Of a stretch of 64,000 nt of DNA, positions 13,346-24,371 are shown one piece after another; the stretch's first letter is position 1, and the number at the start of each line of letters is the position of its first letter. The translations under genes and the position numbers were made by a program. The notes under the pieces were generated by a model. The model saw nothing but the letters and a program-made list of their open reading frames with translations. It was not told the origin of the DNA and ran no database searches. Source of the stretch: Galaxea fascicularis (Eukaryota; Cnidaria; Anthozoa; Scleractinia; Euphylliidae); NCBI GenBank assembly GCA_948470475.1, contig OX419345.1, positions 3,044,001 through 3,108,000 on the forward strand, read 5' to 3'.

Positions 13346-16300
13346 GCATTGCTTGGGTTGCTTTAGTTGCTTAAGGTGCTTGGGTTGCTTGGGTTACTTG
13401 ATGTGCTTGATGTGCTTGGGGTGCTTGGGGTGCTTGGGGTGCTTGAGATGCTTGAGGTGCTTGGGTTGCTTGAGGTGCTTGAGGTGCTTGGGGTGCTTGG
13501 GGTGCTTGACGTGCTTGGGGTGCTTGAATTGCTTGGGTTGCTTGAGGTGCTTGGGGTGCTTGGGTACCTTGGGGTGCTTGAGGTGCTTGGGGTGCTTGGG
13601 GTGCTTGAGATGCTTGAGGTGCTTGGGTTGCTTGAGGTGCTTGAGGTGCTTGGGGTGCTTGGGGTCCTTCACGTCCTTGGGGTGCTTGGGTTGCTTGAGG
13701 TGCTTGGGGTGCTTGGGTTGCTTGGGGTGCTTGAGGTGCTTGGGGTGCTTGGGGTGCTTGGGGTGCTTGAGGTGCTTGAGGTGCTTGGGGTGCTTGAGAT
13801 GCTTGAGGTGCTTGGGTTGCTTGAGATGCTTGAGGTGCTTGGGGTGCTTGGGTTGCTTGGGGTGCTTGACGTGCTTGAGGTGCTTGGGGTGCTTGGGTTG
13901 CTTGAGATGCTTGAGGTGCTTGGGTTGCTTGAGGTGCTTGAGGTGCTTGGGGTGCCTGAGATGCTTGAGGTGCTTGGGTTGCTTGGGGTGCTTGAGGTGC
14001 TTGGGGTGCTTGGGGTGCTTGGGGTGCTTGAGATGCTTGAGGTGCTTGAGATGCTTGAGGTGCTTGAGGTGCTTGAGGTGCTTGAGGTGCTTGGGGTGCT
14101 TGAGGTACTTGGGTTGCTTGGGGTGCTTGAGGTACTTGGGTTGCTTGGGGTGCTTGAGGTGCTTGAGATGCTTGAGGTGCTTGAGGTGCTTGGGGTGCTT
14201 GGGGTGCTTGGGGTGCTTGAGGTGCTTGGGGTGCTTGAGGTGCTTGAGGTGCTTGAGGTGCTTGGGGTGCTTGACGTGCTTGACGTGCTTGGGTTGCTTG
14301 AGGTGCTTGGGGTGCTTGGGGTGCTTGACGTGCTCGAGGTGGTTGGGTTGCTTGGGTTGCTTGGGGTGCTTGACGTGCTTCAGGTGCTTGGGTTGCTTGG
14401 GGTGCTTGACGTGCTCGAGGTGCTTGGGTTGCTTGGGTTGCTTGGGGTGCCTGACGTGCTTGAGGTACTTGGGGTGCTTGGGGTGCTTGACGTGCTCGAG
14501 GTGCTTGAGGTGCTTGGGTTGCTTGAGGTGCTAGGGTTACTTGATGTGCTTGAAGTGCTTGAGGTGCTTGGGGTGCTTGGGGTGCTTGGGGTGCTTGGGG
14601 TGCTTGGGGTGCTTGACGTGCTTGAGGTGCTTGGGGTGCTTGGGGTGCTTGAGATGCTTGAGGTGCTTGGGTTGCTTGAGGTGCTTGAGGTGCTTGGGGT
14701 GCCTGAGATGCTTGAGGTGCTTGGGTTGCTTGGGGTGCTTGAGGTGCTTGGGGTGCTTGGGGTGCTTGGGGTGCTTGAGATGCTTGAGGTGCTTGAGATG
14801 CTTGAGGTGCTTGAGGTGCTTGAGGTGCTTGAGGTGCTTGGGGTGCTTGAGGTACTTGGGTTGCTTGGGGTGCTTGAGGTACTTGGGTTGCTTGGGGTGC
14901 TTGAGGTGCTTGAGATGCTTGAGGTGCTTGAGGTGCTTGGGGTGCTTGGGGTGCTTGGGGTGCTTGAGGTGCTTGGGGTGCTTGAGGTGCTTGAGGTGCT
15001 TGAGGTGCTTGGGGTGCTTGACGTGCTTGACGTGCTTGGGTTGCTTGAGGTGCTTGGGGTGCTTGGGGTGCTTGACGTGCTCGAGGTGGTTGGGTTGCTT
15101 GGGTTGCTTGGGGTGCTTGACGTGCTTCAGGTGCTTGGGTTGCTTGGGGTGCTTGACGTGCTCGAGGTGCTTGGGTTGCTTGGGTTGCTTGGGGTGCCTG
15201 ACGTGCTTGAGGTACTTGGGGTGCTTGGGGTGCTTGACGTGCTCGAGGTGCTTGAGGTGCTTGGGTTGCTTGAGGTGCTAGGGTTACTTGATGTGCTTGA
15301 AGTGCTTGAGGTGCTTGGGGTGCTTGGGTTGCTTGAGGTGCTTGGGGTGCTTGGGGTGCTTGACGTGCTCGAGGTGGTTGGGTTGCTTGGGTTGCTTGGG
15401 GTGCTTGACGTGCTTCAGGTGCTTGGGTTGCTTGGGGTGCTTGACGTGCTCGAGGTGCTTGGGTTGCTTGGGTTGCTTGGGGTGCCTGACGTGCTTGAGG
15501 TACTTGGGGTGCTTGGGGTGCTTGACGTGCTCGAGGTGCTTGAGGTGCTTGGGTTGCTTGAGGTGCTAGGGTTACTTGATGTGCTTGAAGTGCTTGAGGT
15601 GCTTGGGGTGCTTGGGGTGCTTGGGGTGCTTGGGGTGCTTGGGGTGCTTGACGTGCTTGAGGTGCTTGGGGTGCTTGGGGTGCTTGAGATGCTTGAGGTG
15701 CTTGGGTTGCTTGAGGTGCTTGAGGTGCTTGGGGTGCCTGAGATGCTTGAGGTGCTTGGGTTGCTTGGGGTGCTTGAGGTGCTTGGGGTGCTTGGGGTGC
15801 TTGGGGTGCTTGAGATGCTTGAGGTGCTTGAGATGCTTGAGGTGCTTGAGGTGCTTGAGGTGCTTGAGGTGCTTGGGGTGCTTGAGGTACTTGGGTTGCT
15901 TGGGGTGCTTGAGGTACTTGGGTTGCTTGGGGTGCTTGAGGTGCTTGAGATGCTTGAGGTGCTTGAGGTGCTTGGGGTGCTTGGGGTGCTTGGGGTGCTT
16001 GAGGTGCTTGGGGTGCTTGAGGTGCTTGAGGTGCTTGAGGTGCTTGGGGTGCTTGACGTGCTTGACGTGCTTGGGTTGCTTGAGGTGCTTGGGGTGCTTG
16101 GGGTGCTTGACGTGCTCGAGGTGGTTGGGTTGCTTGGGTTGCTTGGGGTGCTTGACGTGCTTCAGGTGCTTGGGTTGCTTGGGGTGCTTGACGTGCTCGA
16201 GGTGCTTGGGTTGCTTGGGTTGCTTGGGGTGCCTGACGTGCTTGAGGTACTTGGGGTGCTTGGGGTGCTTGACGTGCTCGAGGTGCTTGAGGTGCTTGGG

Positions 16301-17060
16301 TTGCTTGAGGTGCTAGGGTTACTTGATGTGCTTGAAGTGCTTGAGGTGCTTGGGGTGCTTGGGTTGCTTGAGGTGCTTGGGGTGCTTGGGGTGCTTGACG
16401 TGCTCGAGGTGGTTGGGTTGCTTGGGTTGCTTGGGGTGCTTGACGTGCTTCAGGTGCTTGGGTTGCTTGGGGTGCTTGACGTGCTCGAGGTGCTTGGGTT
16501 GCTTGGGTTGCTTGGGGTGCCTGATGTGCTTGAGGTACTTGGGGTGCTTGGGGTGCTTGACGTGCTCGAGGTGCTTGAGGTGCTTGGGTTGCTTGAGGTG
16601 CTAGGGTTACTTGATGTGCTTGAAGTGCTTGAGGTGCTTGGGGTGCTTGGGGTGCTTGGGGTGCTTGACGTGCTCGAGGTGCTTGGGTTGCTTGGGCTGC
16701 TTGGGCTGCTTGACGTGCTTGAGGTGCTTGGGGTGCTTGGGGTGCTTGGGTTGCTTGAGGTGGTTGACGTGCTTGGGGTGCTTGGGGTGCTTGACGTGCT
16801 CGAGGTGCTTGAGGTGCTTGGGGTGCTTGGGGTGCTTGACGTGCTCGAGGTGCTTGGGTTACTTGACGTGCTTGAAGTGCTTGGGTTGCTTTAGGTGCTT
16901 GGCGTGCTTGGGCTACTTGGGGTGCTTGGCGTGCTTGGGTTACTTGGGGTGCTTGAGATGCTTGGGTTGCTTTAGGTGCTTTGCGTGCTTGGGCTACTTG
17001 GGGTGCTTGAGATGCTTGGGTTGCTTGACGTGCTTGGGTTACTTGGGGTGTCTGGGTTAG
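13346..17060 (+). repeat. 9-bp minisatellite array 1 (GGTGCTTGR), with 1035-bp higher-order repeat
   Basis: About 410 tandem units of GGTGCTTGG/GGTGCTTGA with variants (GGTACTTGG, GATGCTTGA, CGTGCTCGA). Block landmarks (GCTAGGGTTACTTGATGTG) recur at 14541, 15288, 15576, 16323 and 16611. Spacings are therefore 747, 288, 747 and 288 bp, all multiples of nine; 747+288 gives a 1035-bp higher-order period. The two 747-bp blocks translate identically and the two 288-bp blocks differ at one base, so the amplification is recent. The unit has no stop in five of six frames, which yields reading frames over 1100 codons on both strands. These read as low-complexity CLG/CLR, VLE/VLG or APQ/ATQ repeats and are not called as genes. 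Confidence 0.95.
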
Positions 17061-18552
17061 GAAAATATCGGTAACGCGGCAGAAAATTGGTCTGGCCAAA
17101 TATTCCGGTTAGTGATCTTTTCACAAATCGTTTTCCAATGGTCGCGCTTGGCGAAATATTATTTTCTAGGAATCTTTAAACAGCTCCATCCCGATTTCGA
17201 GAAGCCAATCAACTGCTGCCTTTTTTCCATTTAACTCCGAGACAGCCGGTTTCCCATTGACGCAACGGCGGCCTTTGCGCCTGCGGAAACCCAGTAGAAA
17301 ATGCAAATCTAAAAGATCAGATTGTATCGGAAAAATGAACGGTCGCAAATCTGAAAACAAGAATTCTGCTTATTCACACGTTTTGCTAATAGGTCTGACT
17401 ATAATTTGATATCGGAATATTACACCGCGAATGTACAGTAAAGAAAAGAAGTAACAAAAACATACAAGCCAAAACACTGCAGACATTTTTACAGACATTG
17501 TTACAGATTACGCATGTCTGAAGTCTACACTACGACGATCGTCAAATATATGTACTGCACATTTTGCATTCTGCTTGTGGTTCAGCCTTGTTGCTTTAAA
17601 AATGCCTCCGAAGCGTAATATTTCTTTCATTTTCAGGGAAGAGAAGGAGAACAAACAAGTGACAGAAGAAATACAACGGACAGATTTTTCTACGTTTGAA
17701 AGTCTGAATAACGTCGAATTTCCAAGGAATAATTAACTTCATCAAGATTTGTTTAAATGAAGACGCTTAAATTAGTTTTACAAGCTTGACAATTGTAAAG
17801 GTTTGAAGCGTAGGGTTTACGCTTTTATCACTGTGTATATCCAGCTTGAACAAACCATGAGTAGCTGATGTTAGTAGAGATAAATTAAACGGTTGAATTT
17901 TCCTTTATGCTTCTTTTGTTTTGTTCTTACTCGTAATTCTGGGCGTATTCCATTTTACCTTCAAATGAGAATGTTTCAAGCCATGAAATACACTCTTCAG
18001 TATTTTGAAAGACTACTGACCTTTCAAATTAATTTGATCACAGTTTAGTAAATGTCTTTTCGGGAATTTTGAAACCATAGCAGAGGATCAACAAAGCGCA
18101 ACCGTGAATGAATCACGTGCGCCGATTGGAATGCAAGTGCTTTCATTACCCCTTCTTAAGTTGTTCGATTTTAAGATCGTAACTAGTGCGAGCTATTCCA
18201 TAGTAAAAATTTAGAATGAGAGGTTTGCATTTGTACGTTCACGTTGTCGTTAAAACCTCAAAATAATATGTTGATCAAGTTAGTCATTGAGCAGAGTACC
18301 GCAAAAAGATATGCTTAAAAAGCGGCAAGAGAAAAGAGGATTATTTCTTCGAAAAAATAAACACGAAAAGGAATTCGTATAACACCCGCTCAATCTGAAA
18401 AGCTCTTGTAGACGTGTTTCCAAGACTCGGCAAGAATCAATAAGTTAAGTACAACTGAGGTAATGAAAGAAACATTGGTTGACAAGAAGTATCCGAGCAA
18501 AGACGGGCCTTTCGTTCGTGTATCTGTTTGAAGTGATGTAACGTAACAAAAC
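17061..18552. other. Spacer between arrays, left part
   Basis: Non-coding as far as can be seen. A 46-codon ATG frame begins near 17602 (MPPKRNISF) but has no recognisable family. A 64-codon minus-strand frame ending at 17166 (VNGKPAVSELNGKKAAVDW) is also unidentified. Confidence 0.4.
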
Positions 18553-18683
18553 TCGCGTCTCTGTATTGACCCGGATCTCGTATGAAGTGGAGGCTCTTGC
18601 GGGGGAATCTTTTCATATGTAAATGTATTCCCCCGCAAGAGCCTCCATTTCATGCTAGATCCAGGTCAATACCGAGAATGCGA
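18553..18683. repeat. Fold-back palindrome of about 130 bp
   Basis: GTATTGACCCGGATCT...GAGGCTCTTGCGGGGGAAT is mirrored by ATTCCCCCGCAAGAGCCTC...AGATCCAGGTCAATAC. The arms are about 57 bp around an AT-rich centre containing CATATG. Likely a non-autonomous fold-back element. Confidence 0.8.
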
Positions 18684-19580
18684 ATATGGCCGATTCAAAT
18701 ATACGAATCCAGTAAGGTACACTTTCCGCAGAAGCTCAAATAAGCCCCCACTTTGTACTAATTGGCCCCCCACCCCCAAAGTTGTGATGAATCAAGAGTG
18801 CAACAAGTGGGAGGTTCGATTTGGTTGTAACCTTACATACATACATTAATTTTCCTCTCAGTCCGCGAGCGGGCGGTATTCTGCTAATCCTGCAATCTGA
18901 TTGCTTCCGGGAGCGGGCAGAAATTTCCGATCTCTTGACCATGGTCACGGTAATGCTTTTCGCGGGAAATCTTGAAGTGAAGTCTTTTAGACACAGGCGC
19001 AACTAAAGAATATATTTTTAAATCTTGTGAAGTGAAGGAAAACATCAGCCGTGGAATAAATCCCTGATTATTCTTCCAAAATGTATGCACTTGATTTTAT
19101 TTGTAACACTTTGCTGCCGCATTGCTGTTTTTCGAGTTGTTGTTTTTCTTGAACTGTTGACAGCCGTAAAATGAATACAGCTAAATCGAGAGTTCAGGTT
19201 TCCGTTTGATATTCGTTAATTCCTTCGGAGTTAAATTTTCTCATCTCGTTTTATTTTCCTTCACTCAAAGAACTGTAATTATTAGCTGAAAATAGTAAAA
19301 ACGAAAACCTCGCGAGGTTGTGTCGATGGCTTAAACTGTTATGACACCATGTTTTTCTCGCTGATTCTTATTTCAGCATTCATCCGTGTGGTTGTCTTGA
19401 CTGAAAGCAGACACAATTATTAAAATAAGACATGAAGAAAGAGACTAACTGATGTGATGCCCGACTCGTGTTTGAAGAACTGCCATTAAAACCGAATTTG
19501 AAGGCGTGGTTTCATTTTGAACAAGACAAAGCTCAGTGTTTTTCAGATTTTTTCATAAGTTAGGTAAACCCGTGTTTTAT

Positions 19581-19791
19581 GAGGGTCCCCTATACCACTT
19601 TGGAAATTGCATTCACGTAAAAATATTGAGATTGTTCACGCGTCACGGATAATTCCCAAAATTCGTTCACGTTCGCGATAAAGCAAATATCGGCAATCAC
19701 GAATCACGAATGAACAAATAAACCTAAATCACGTTTCACGAGAAAAAAATAGTCCCAATCACGTTTCACGAAAAAAGTATAGGGGACCCTC
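19581..19791. mobile_element. 211-bp MITE with TCACG-rich interior
   Basis: The 15-bp terminal inverted repeats GAGGGTCCCCTATAC / GTATAGGGGACCCTC are perfect. They are flanked by TTTTAT on both sides (19575-19580 and 19792-19797). The interior repeats TCACGAATCACGA and CACGTTTCACGA. It has no coding capacity. Confidence 0.8.
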
Positions 19792-19867
19792 TTTTATGAT
19801 TTCTGCGAAATATCACGTGTTGTAACGTTGCGCCAGTTACTGCTCCAATTTATATTTGAATTCCTTT

Positions 19868-19868
<1 letters not shown>

Positions 19869-19900
<32 letters not shown>
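19869..19900. repeat. (GATA)n microsatellite
   Basis: About eight GATA units. It lies beyond the 3' end of the decayed LINE and could be that element's simple-repeat tail. Confidence 0.85.
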
Positions 19901-19904
19901 TATA

Positions 19905-21205
19905 GTATTATAGGCTATTATAGGCTAGCTAGAAGATTGACAGTGAAATAAAGTAATTATTATTATTATCATTATTGAAGGACTCTGCTTGTCTTACGTC
20001 ACGAGGAAGACTGTTCCAAGGAGTGGCGCCACTATAGCGGAAGCTATTTTTATAATAGTTTGTACGCGGCAATGGAACATTAAGCGTATTCTCAGAGTCT
20101 CTTAGGTTATACGCAGTTTCTCGTCTTTCAAATTTAGAAAATAAATAGTCTGGAGCTAAACCGTGCAGAGACTTATAGACCATTGTGGCTCTTTGTATTT
20201 GCTGCTGATAAGCTAGGTTTTTCCATCCCAGGAGCTCAAAGAAGTGACCAGCTGAGCATCAGCGTCATAATTTGAATAAGTCAAAACACGGGCTGCTCTA
20301 TTTCGTAGTTTTTGTACCTTGTTCTGCAAAGTCGCACATTCCCGAATGAGCCTAGCAGATATCATATCAAGGCCAGTTGCCTTTGACTTGCTGAGTTTAG
20401 ACTGTCTTTGTTTCTCTGAGATTTCTGGACGCTATTTAAACTCATTGCTCGTTCATCTTCAGACAAAAACAAAAGCAAAACCAAAATTAAATAAAAACAT
20501 TATTCACCGGCTTAGGTCGGCCAGTGAATAACATATATATACTTTATTTATGCTAGAAATTTACAGAGTAGCTGTGGAGCTAAGATCTTCGATAAGATAA
20601 AACCGTCAATAAAATAACATATGCTATACTAAAATTCCATTATTATTTATAAACTATATACAACATTATGAATGCAGAGGATAACATAACTTGTAGATCT
20701 ACTGTGGAAAGGGCTCATATCCGGTAGATAGCGATATCCAGCCTTTGCATAACCGGGACCCGTGGTATAAACCTGAGGATAAGCTTCAACTTTGTCGGTA
20801 TTGCGTACACCACAGCAATGCCAAACAGAAGAACAGTAGTAAAAAAAAAAGGAAAAATAAAGGCTTTACAAAGCTTCAATAGTGTCTCCTTCTTAGCAAG
20901 TTTCCGAAATTGAAGCATTACGTTAAATTAATTATTTATTTTCTTACATCTGACTGATAAGTGATTATCAACAGATAGCTCATTATCTTTAGTCATCCCA
21001 AACATATCTACTGAGTTATTTAATGGGAAACAAAAATTGTGTTCAGTTTTCCCCAGCATTAAAGCTTCGTGCTCTGTCTCGTTAAGAATCATGCCATTGA
21101 TGTTATACCACTGATATGCGACTTTAACTTCTTGACAAATACCCTCTTCCAGTGCGACTGAGTCTAAGTTAGACGAGTAAATCTGATGGTCGTCTGCGTA
21201 TGCAC
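19905..21205 (-). pseudogene. Decayed non-LTR retrotransposon reverse transcriptase, C-terminal part
   Basis: On the minus strand the catalytic motif AYADDHQIYSS is encoded at the right end (YADD codons at 21189-21200). WYNINGMILNETEHEALMLG follows, then in another frame LLKLCKAF, then LRNRAARVLTYSNYDADA and LLGWKNLAYQQQIQRATMVY, and finally YNLRDSENTLNVPLPRTNYY and SGATPWNSLPRDVRQAESF. The order matches the palm-to-C-terminus layout of CR1/L2/jockey-type elements. Frame changes and stops break it, and the N-terminal half is missing because array 2 begins right before the YADD codons. A TTATTATTATTATC stretch at 19958-19971 and the GATA tract look like a 3' tail. The exact clade is uncertain. 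Confidence 0.75.
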
Positions 21206-22860
21206 CTCAAGCACGTCAAGGAACCCAAGCACCTCAAGTAGCTCAAGCACCTCAAGCAACCCAAGCACCTCAAGCACCCCAAGCACCTCAAGCACCTCAA
21301 GTACCTCAAGCACCTCAAGCACCTTAAGCACCTCAAGCACCTCAAGCACCTCAAGCACCTCAAGCACCCCAAGCACCTCAAGCACCTTAAGCACCTCAAG
21401 CACCTCAAGCACCTTAAGCACCTCAAGCACCTCAAGCACCTCAAGCAACCCAAGCACCTCAAGCACCCCAAGCACCTCAAGCACCTCAAGCACCTCAAGC
21501 ACCTCAAGCACCTCAAGTACCTCAAGCACCTCAAGCACCTCAAGCACCCCAAGCACCTCAAGTACCTCAAGCACCTCAAGCACCCCAAGCACCCCAAGCA
21601 CCTCAAGCAACCCAAGCACCCCAAGCACCCCAAGCACCCCAAGCACCCCAAGCACCCCAAGCACCCCAAGCAACCCAAGTACCTCAAGCACCCCAAGTAC
21701 CTCAAGTACCTCAAGCAACCCAAGCACCTCAAGCACCTCAAGCACCTCAAGCACCCCAAGCACCCCAAGCACCTCAAGCACCTCAAGCACCCCAAGCACC
21801 CCAAGCACCCCAAGCACCCCAAGCACCCCAAGCACCTCAAGGAACCCAAGCACCCCAAGCACCTCAAGCACTTCAAGCACTTCAAGCACTTCAAGCACGT
21901 CAAGCACTTCAAGCACGTCAAGCACCTCAAGCACCTCAAACACCCCAAGCACCTCAAGCACCGCAAGCACGTCAAGCAACCCAAGCACCTCAAGCACCGC
22001 AAGCACGTCAAGCAACCCAAGCACCTCAAGCACCCCAAGCACCTCAATTACCTCAAGCACCCCAAGCACCCCAAGTACCTCAAGCACCCCAAGCACCTCA
22101 AGCACCCCAAGCACCCCAAGCACCCCAAGCACCTCAAGCACCTCAAGTACCTCAAGCACCTCAAGCACCTCAAGCAACCCAAGCACCTCAAGCACCCCAA
22201 GCACCCCAAGCACCTCAAGCACCCCAAGCACCTCAAGCACCCCAAGCACCTCAAGCAACCCAAGCACCTCAAGCTCCTCAAGCACCTCAAGCACCCCAAG
22301 CACCCCAAGCACCTCAAGCACCTCAAGCACCTCAAGCACCTTAAGCACCTCAAGCACCTCAAGCAACCCAAGCACCTCAAGCACCTCAAGCACCCAAAGC
22401 ACCTCAAGCACCTCAAGCACCCAAAGCACCCCAAGCGCCTCAAGCAACCCAAGCACTTCAAGCACTTCAAGCACGTCAAGCAACCCAAGCACCTCAAGCA
22501 CCCCAAGCACCTCAAGCACCCCAAGCACCTCAAGCACCCCAAGCACCCCAAGCACCCCAAGCACCCAAAGCACCTCAAGCACCTCAAGCACCTCAAGCAA
22601 CCCAAGCACCTCAAGCACCTCAAGTACCTCAAGCACCTCAAGCACCTCAAGCACCTCAAGCACCTCAAGCACCCACAGCACCCAAAGCACCTCAAGCACC
22701 TCAAGCACCTCAAGCACCTCAAGCACCTCAAGCACCCCAAGCACCCCAAGCACCTCAAGCACCCCAAGCACCCAAAGCACCTCAAGCACCTCAAGCAACC
22801 CAAGCACCTCAAGTAACTGAAGCGACCCAAGCACAACGAGCAAGTGAAGTAACTCAAGCA
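21206..22860 (-). repeat. 9-bp minisatellite array 2 (same unit, opposite strand)
   Basis: About 184 units of CAAGCACCT/CAAGCACCC on the plus strand, that is GGTGCTTGA/GGTGCTTGG on the minus strand, the same unit as array 1. No long higher-order period was apparent by eye. Long frames here (CLR/CLG, VLE, STSSTPS repeats) are low-complexity translations of the array. Its outer end joins the shared leader at 22860 and its inner end abuts the reverse transcriptase remnant. Confidence 0.95.
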
Positions 22861-22990
22861 TCTAAAGTACACGGTACGTTTAATGTATACGGTACAATAT
22901 ATGTCCCCATACATGACGTACCTACCAACCATGGTGTAACTGCCTAGCGGTATATCTTCGAAGTCAGTTTGAGCGATGGAAACGAGTGCC
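22861..22990 (-). repeat. Leader of minisatellite element, copy 2
   Basis: The reverse complement matches 13216-13345, including the conserved ATGTATGGGGACATATATTG block and CTCAAACTGAC. A 4-bp indel separates the copies near CATGGTTGGTAGGTACG. See copy 1. Confidence 0.8.
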
Positions 22991-23215
22991 AGCCCTTCAA
23001 AACGCCCACCACGCAGGCTATACGTGCAACGACACTGTAAAAATTGTATGGGCCACCATAGGCAAACATGGGTTGCCAATGTTGGCCAATATGGGCTAAC
23101 CAATGGAGGCCCGAATGAGCCGATATCCTGAGCCAGTATTAGTTACATTGGGTTGTCTTAGTCTGTCTGACGTTAGCTTAGCCAGTTTAGCTAGTTAGTT
23201 TGATCATAATCCGAG

Positions 23216-23375
23216 TTCGCTTGAGCCTCTATTTCAAAACGAGTCAAAGTGCGGAAGTTTTGTGATGGTAATAAGTTCAGCGTTCCATATGAGCGAAAAC
23301 TCATTTTCATTACAAAGACTTGGCACTTAGACTCGCTTTAAAACAGAGACTCAAGCGATCTCGGAAATGGTCTAT
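23216..23375. repeat. Inverted-repeat element of about 155 bp
   Basis: CGCTTGAGCCTCTATTTCAAAACGAGTC...AAGTGC and the reverse complement of GCACTTAGACTCGCTTTAAAACAGAG...CAAGCG match over about 35 bp. A related family sits at 27530-27651, which also begins CCATTTCCGA. Confidence 0.6.
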
Positions 23376-24371
23376 TACAGACTTTATCTCGTGATATACA
23401 TAGATGAAGAGGGGGAAAGTGGAATAACATGTTCATGTTTGAGAAAGAAATGATGCCCGAGTACCAAGATGACTATCATACCTGGACTGCCAAAATAAAT
23501 ATCCCTGGAGACTTTACAATTCGTTCTGCCATTAAAAGGGAAAAATTATCCTATGAATATCAAAAAAATATTCACTATTGTTATTGATCTCTGAGGAGGA
23601 GCTGGACCTCGCAGGCCGGTTGTGTCGGCCATAAAGATCAGAAAGTCAGGTTCTTAACAACAAAATGGAAAATAGAAACGTTTGCGTTGTTGATTATAGA
23701 ATCATACAGTGAAAACTTTCGCATGAACCGCGGTTATTTACTAATTGAAAATAAAAGACAAAAGTTTTGAAACAGAGCACTACTTTTTAAAATAACAACA
23801 AGGGCGCGTGCCCTGTGAAAGCTGTCATAAAAGGTAATGTTCGTTTTAATAATTAATCAATTGAAATAAAAATAAAAATGTCAGACGAGTTCAGTTTTTA
23901 ACTTTCCTGACTGTTTGGCGATGTTGACAAGTGGATTGTCGATTTTCATCACTGAATCAGTCGACAAAAAATATATCCAGAATAACGTAGCCAGCGATTA
24001 GTGAAAGAGGAAAAGAAAAAACGCCTATCTTAAAATCTTACACATGCAGAATAGTTACTTAAAAGGAATAATGAAACACTCACTGTTTTCTAAACTCATC
24101 TTTTTTAACAGACAGGTGCACAGCCTCCCCACTGACAAAACCAATAACTTCGCTCTATGACTTCACCTGTCCAAGTTTGTCAACCTTTCACGTAATTGGC
24201 CAAGATTTTGATCAACTGTTCGACTTTTGTCTGCCGAATTTTGTATTGCACTCGTATTGTAATTGCAGTTATATTCCTGCCTGCCTTACAAACAGAGACC
24301 TAAAAGTTGAGTTTTTACCGAACGAAGTGCCAAGGAAGACTAGAACTTTATTCGTTCTATTCTGGCATGTC
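23376..24371. other. Upstream region of the ankyrin gene
   Basis: AT-rich non-coding DNA. The ankyrin frame stays open back to 24177 but has no ATG there, so this part is treated as 5' UTR. Confidence 0.4.

Noticed and set aside
13367..16894. Open frames of 1175 and 1242 codons across array 1, and 544-565 codons across array 2
   Set aside because: They are translations of a 9-bp repeat without stops, open in five of six frames and with no sequence complexity. Kept as a finding only for the leader-ATG frame.
13346..17060. CRISPR-like regular repeats
   Set aside because: Units are 9 bp with no spacers, and the window is clearly from an animal genome.
24177..24371. 65-codon upstream extension of the ankyrin protein
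   Set aside because: It begins at TTG, has no ATG, and no ankyrin-like sequence.
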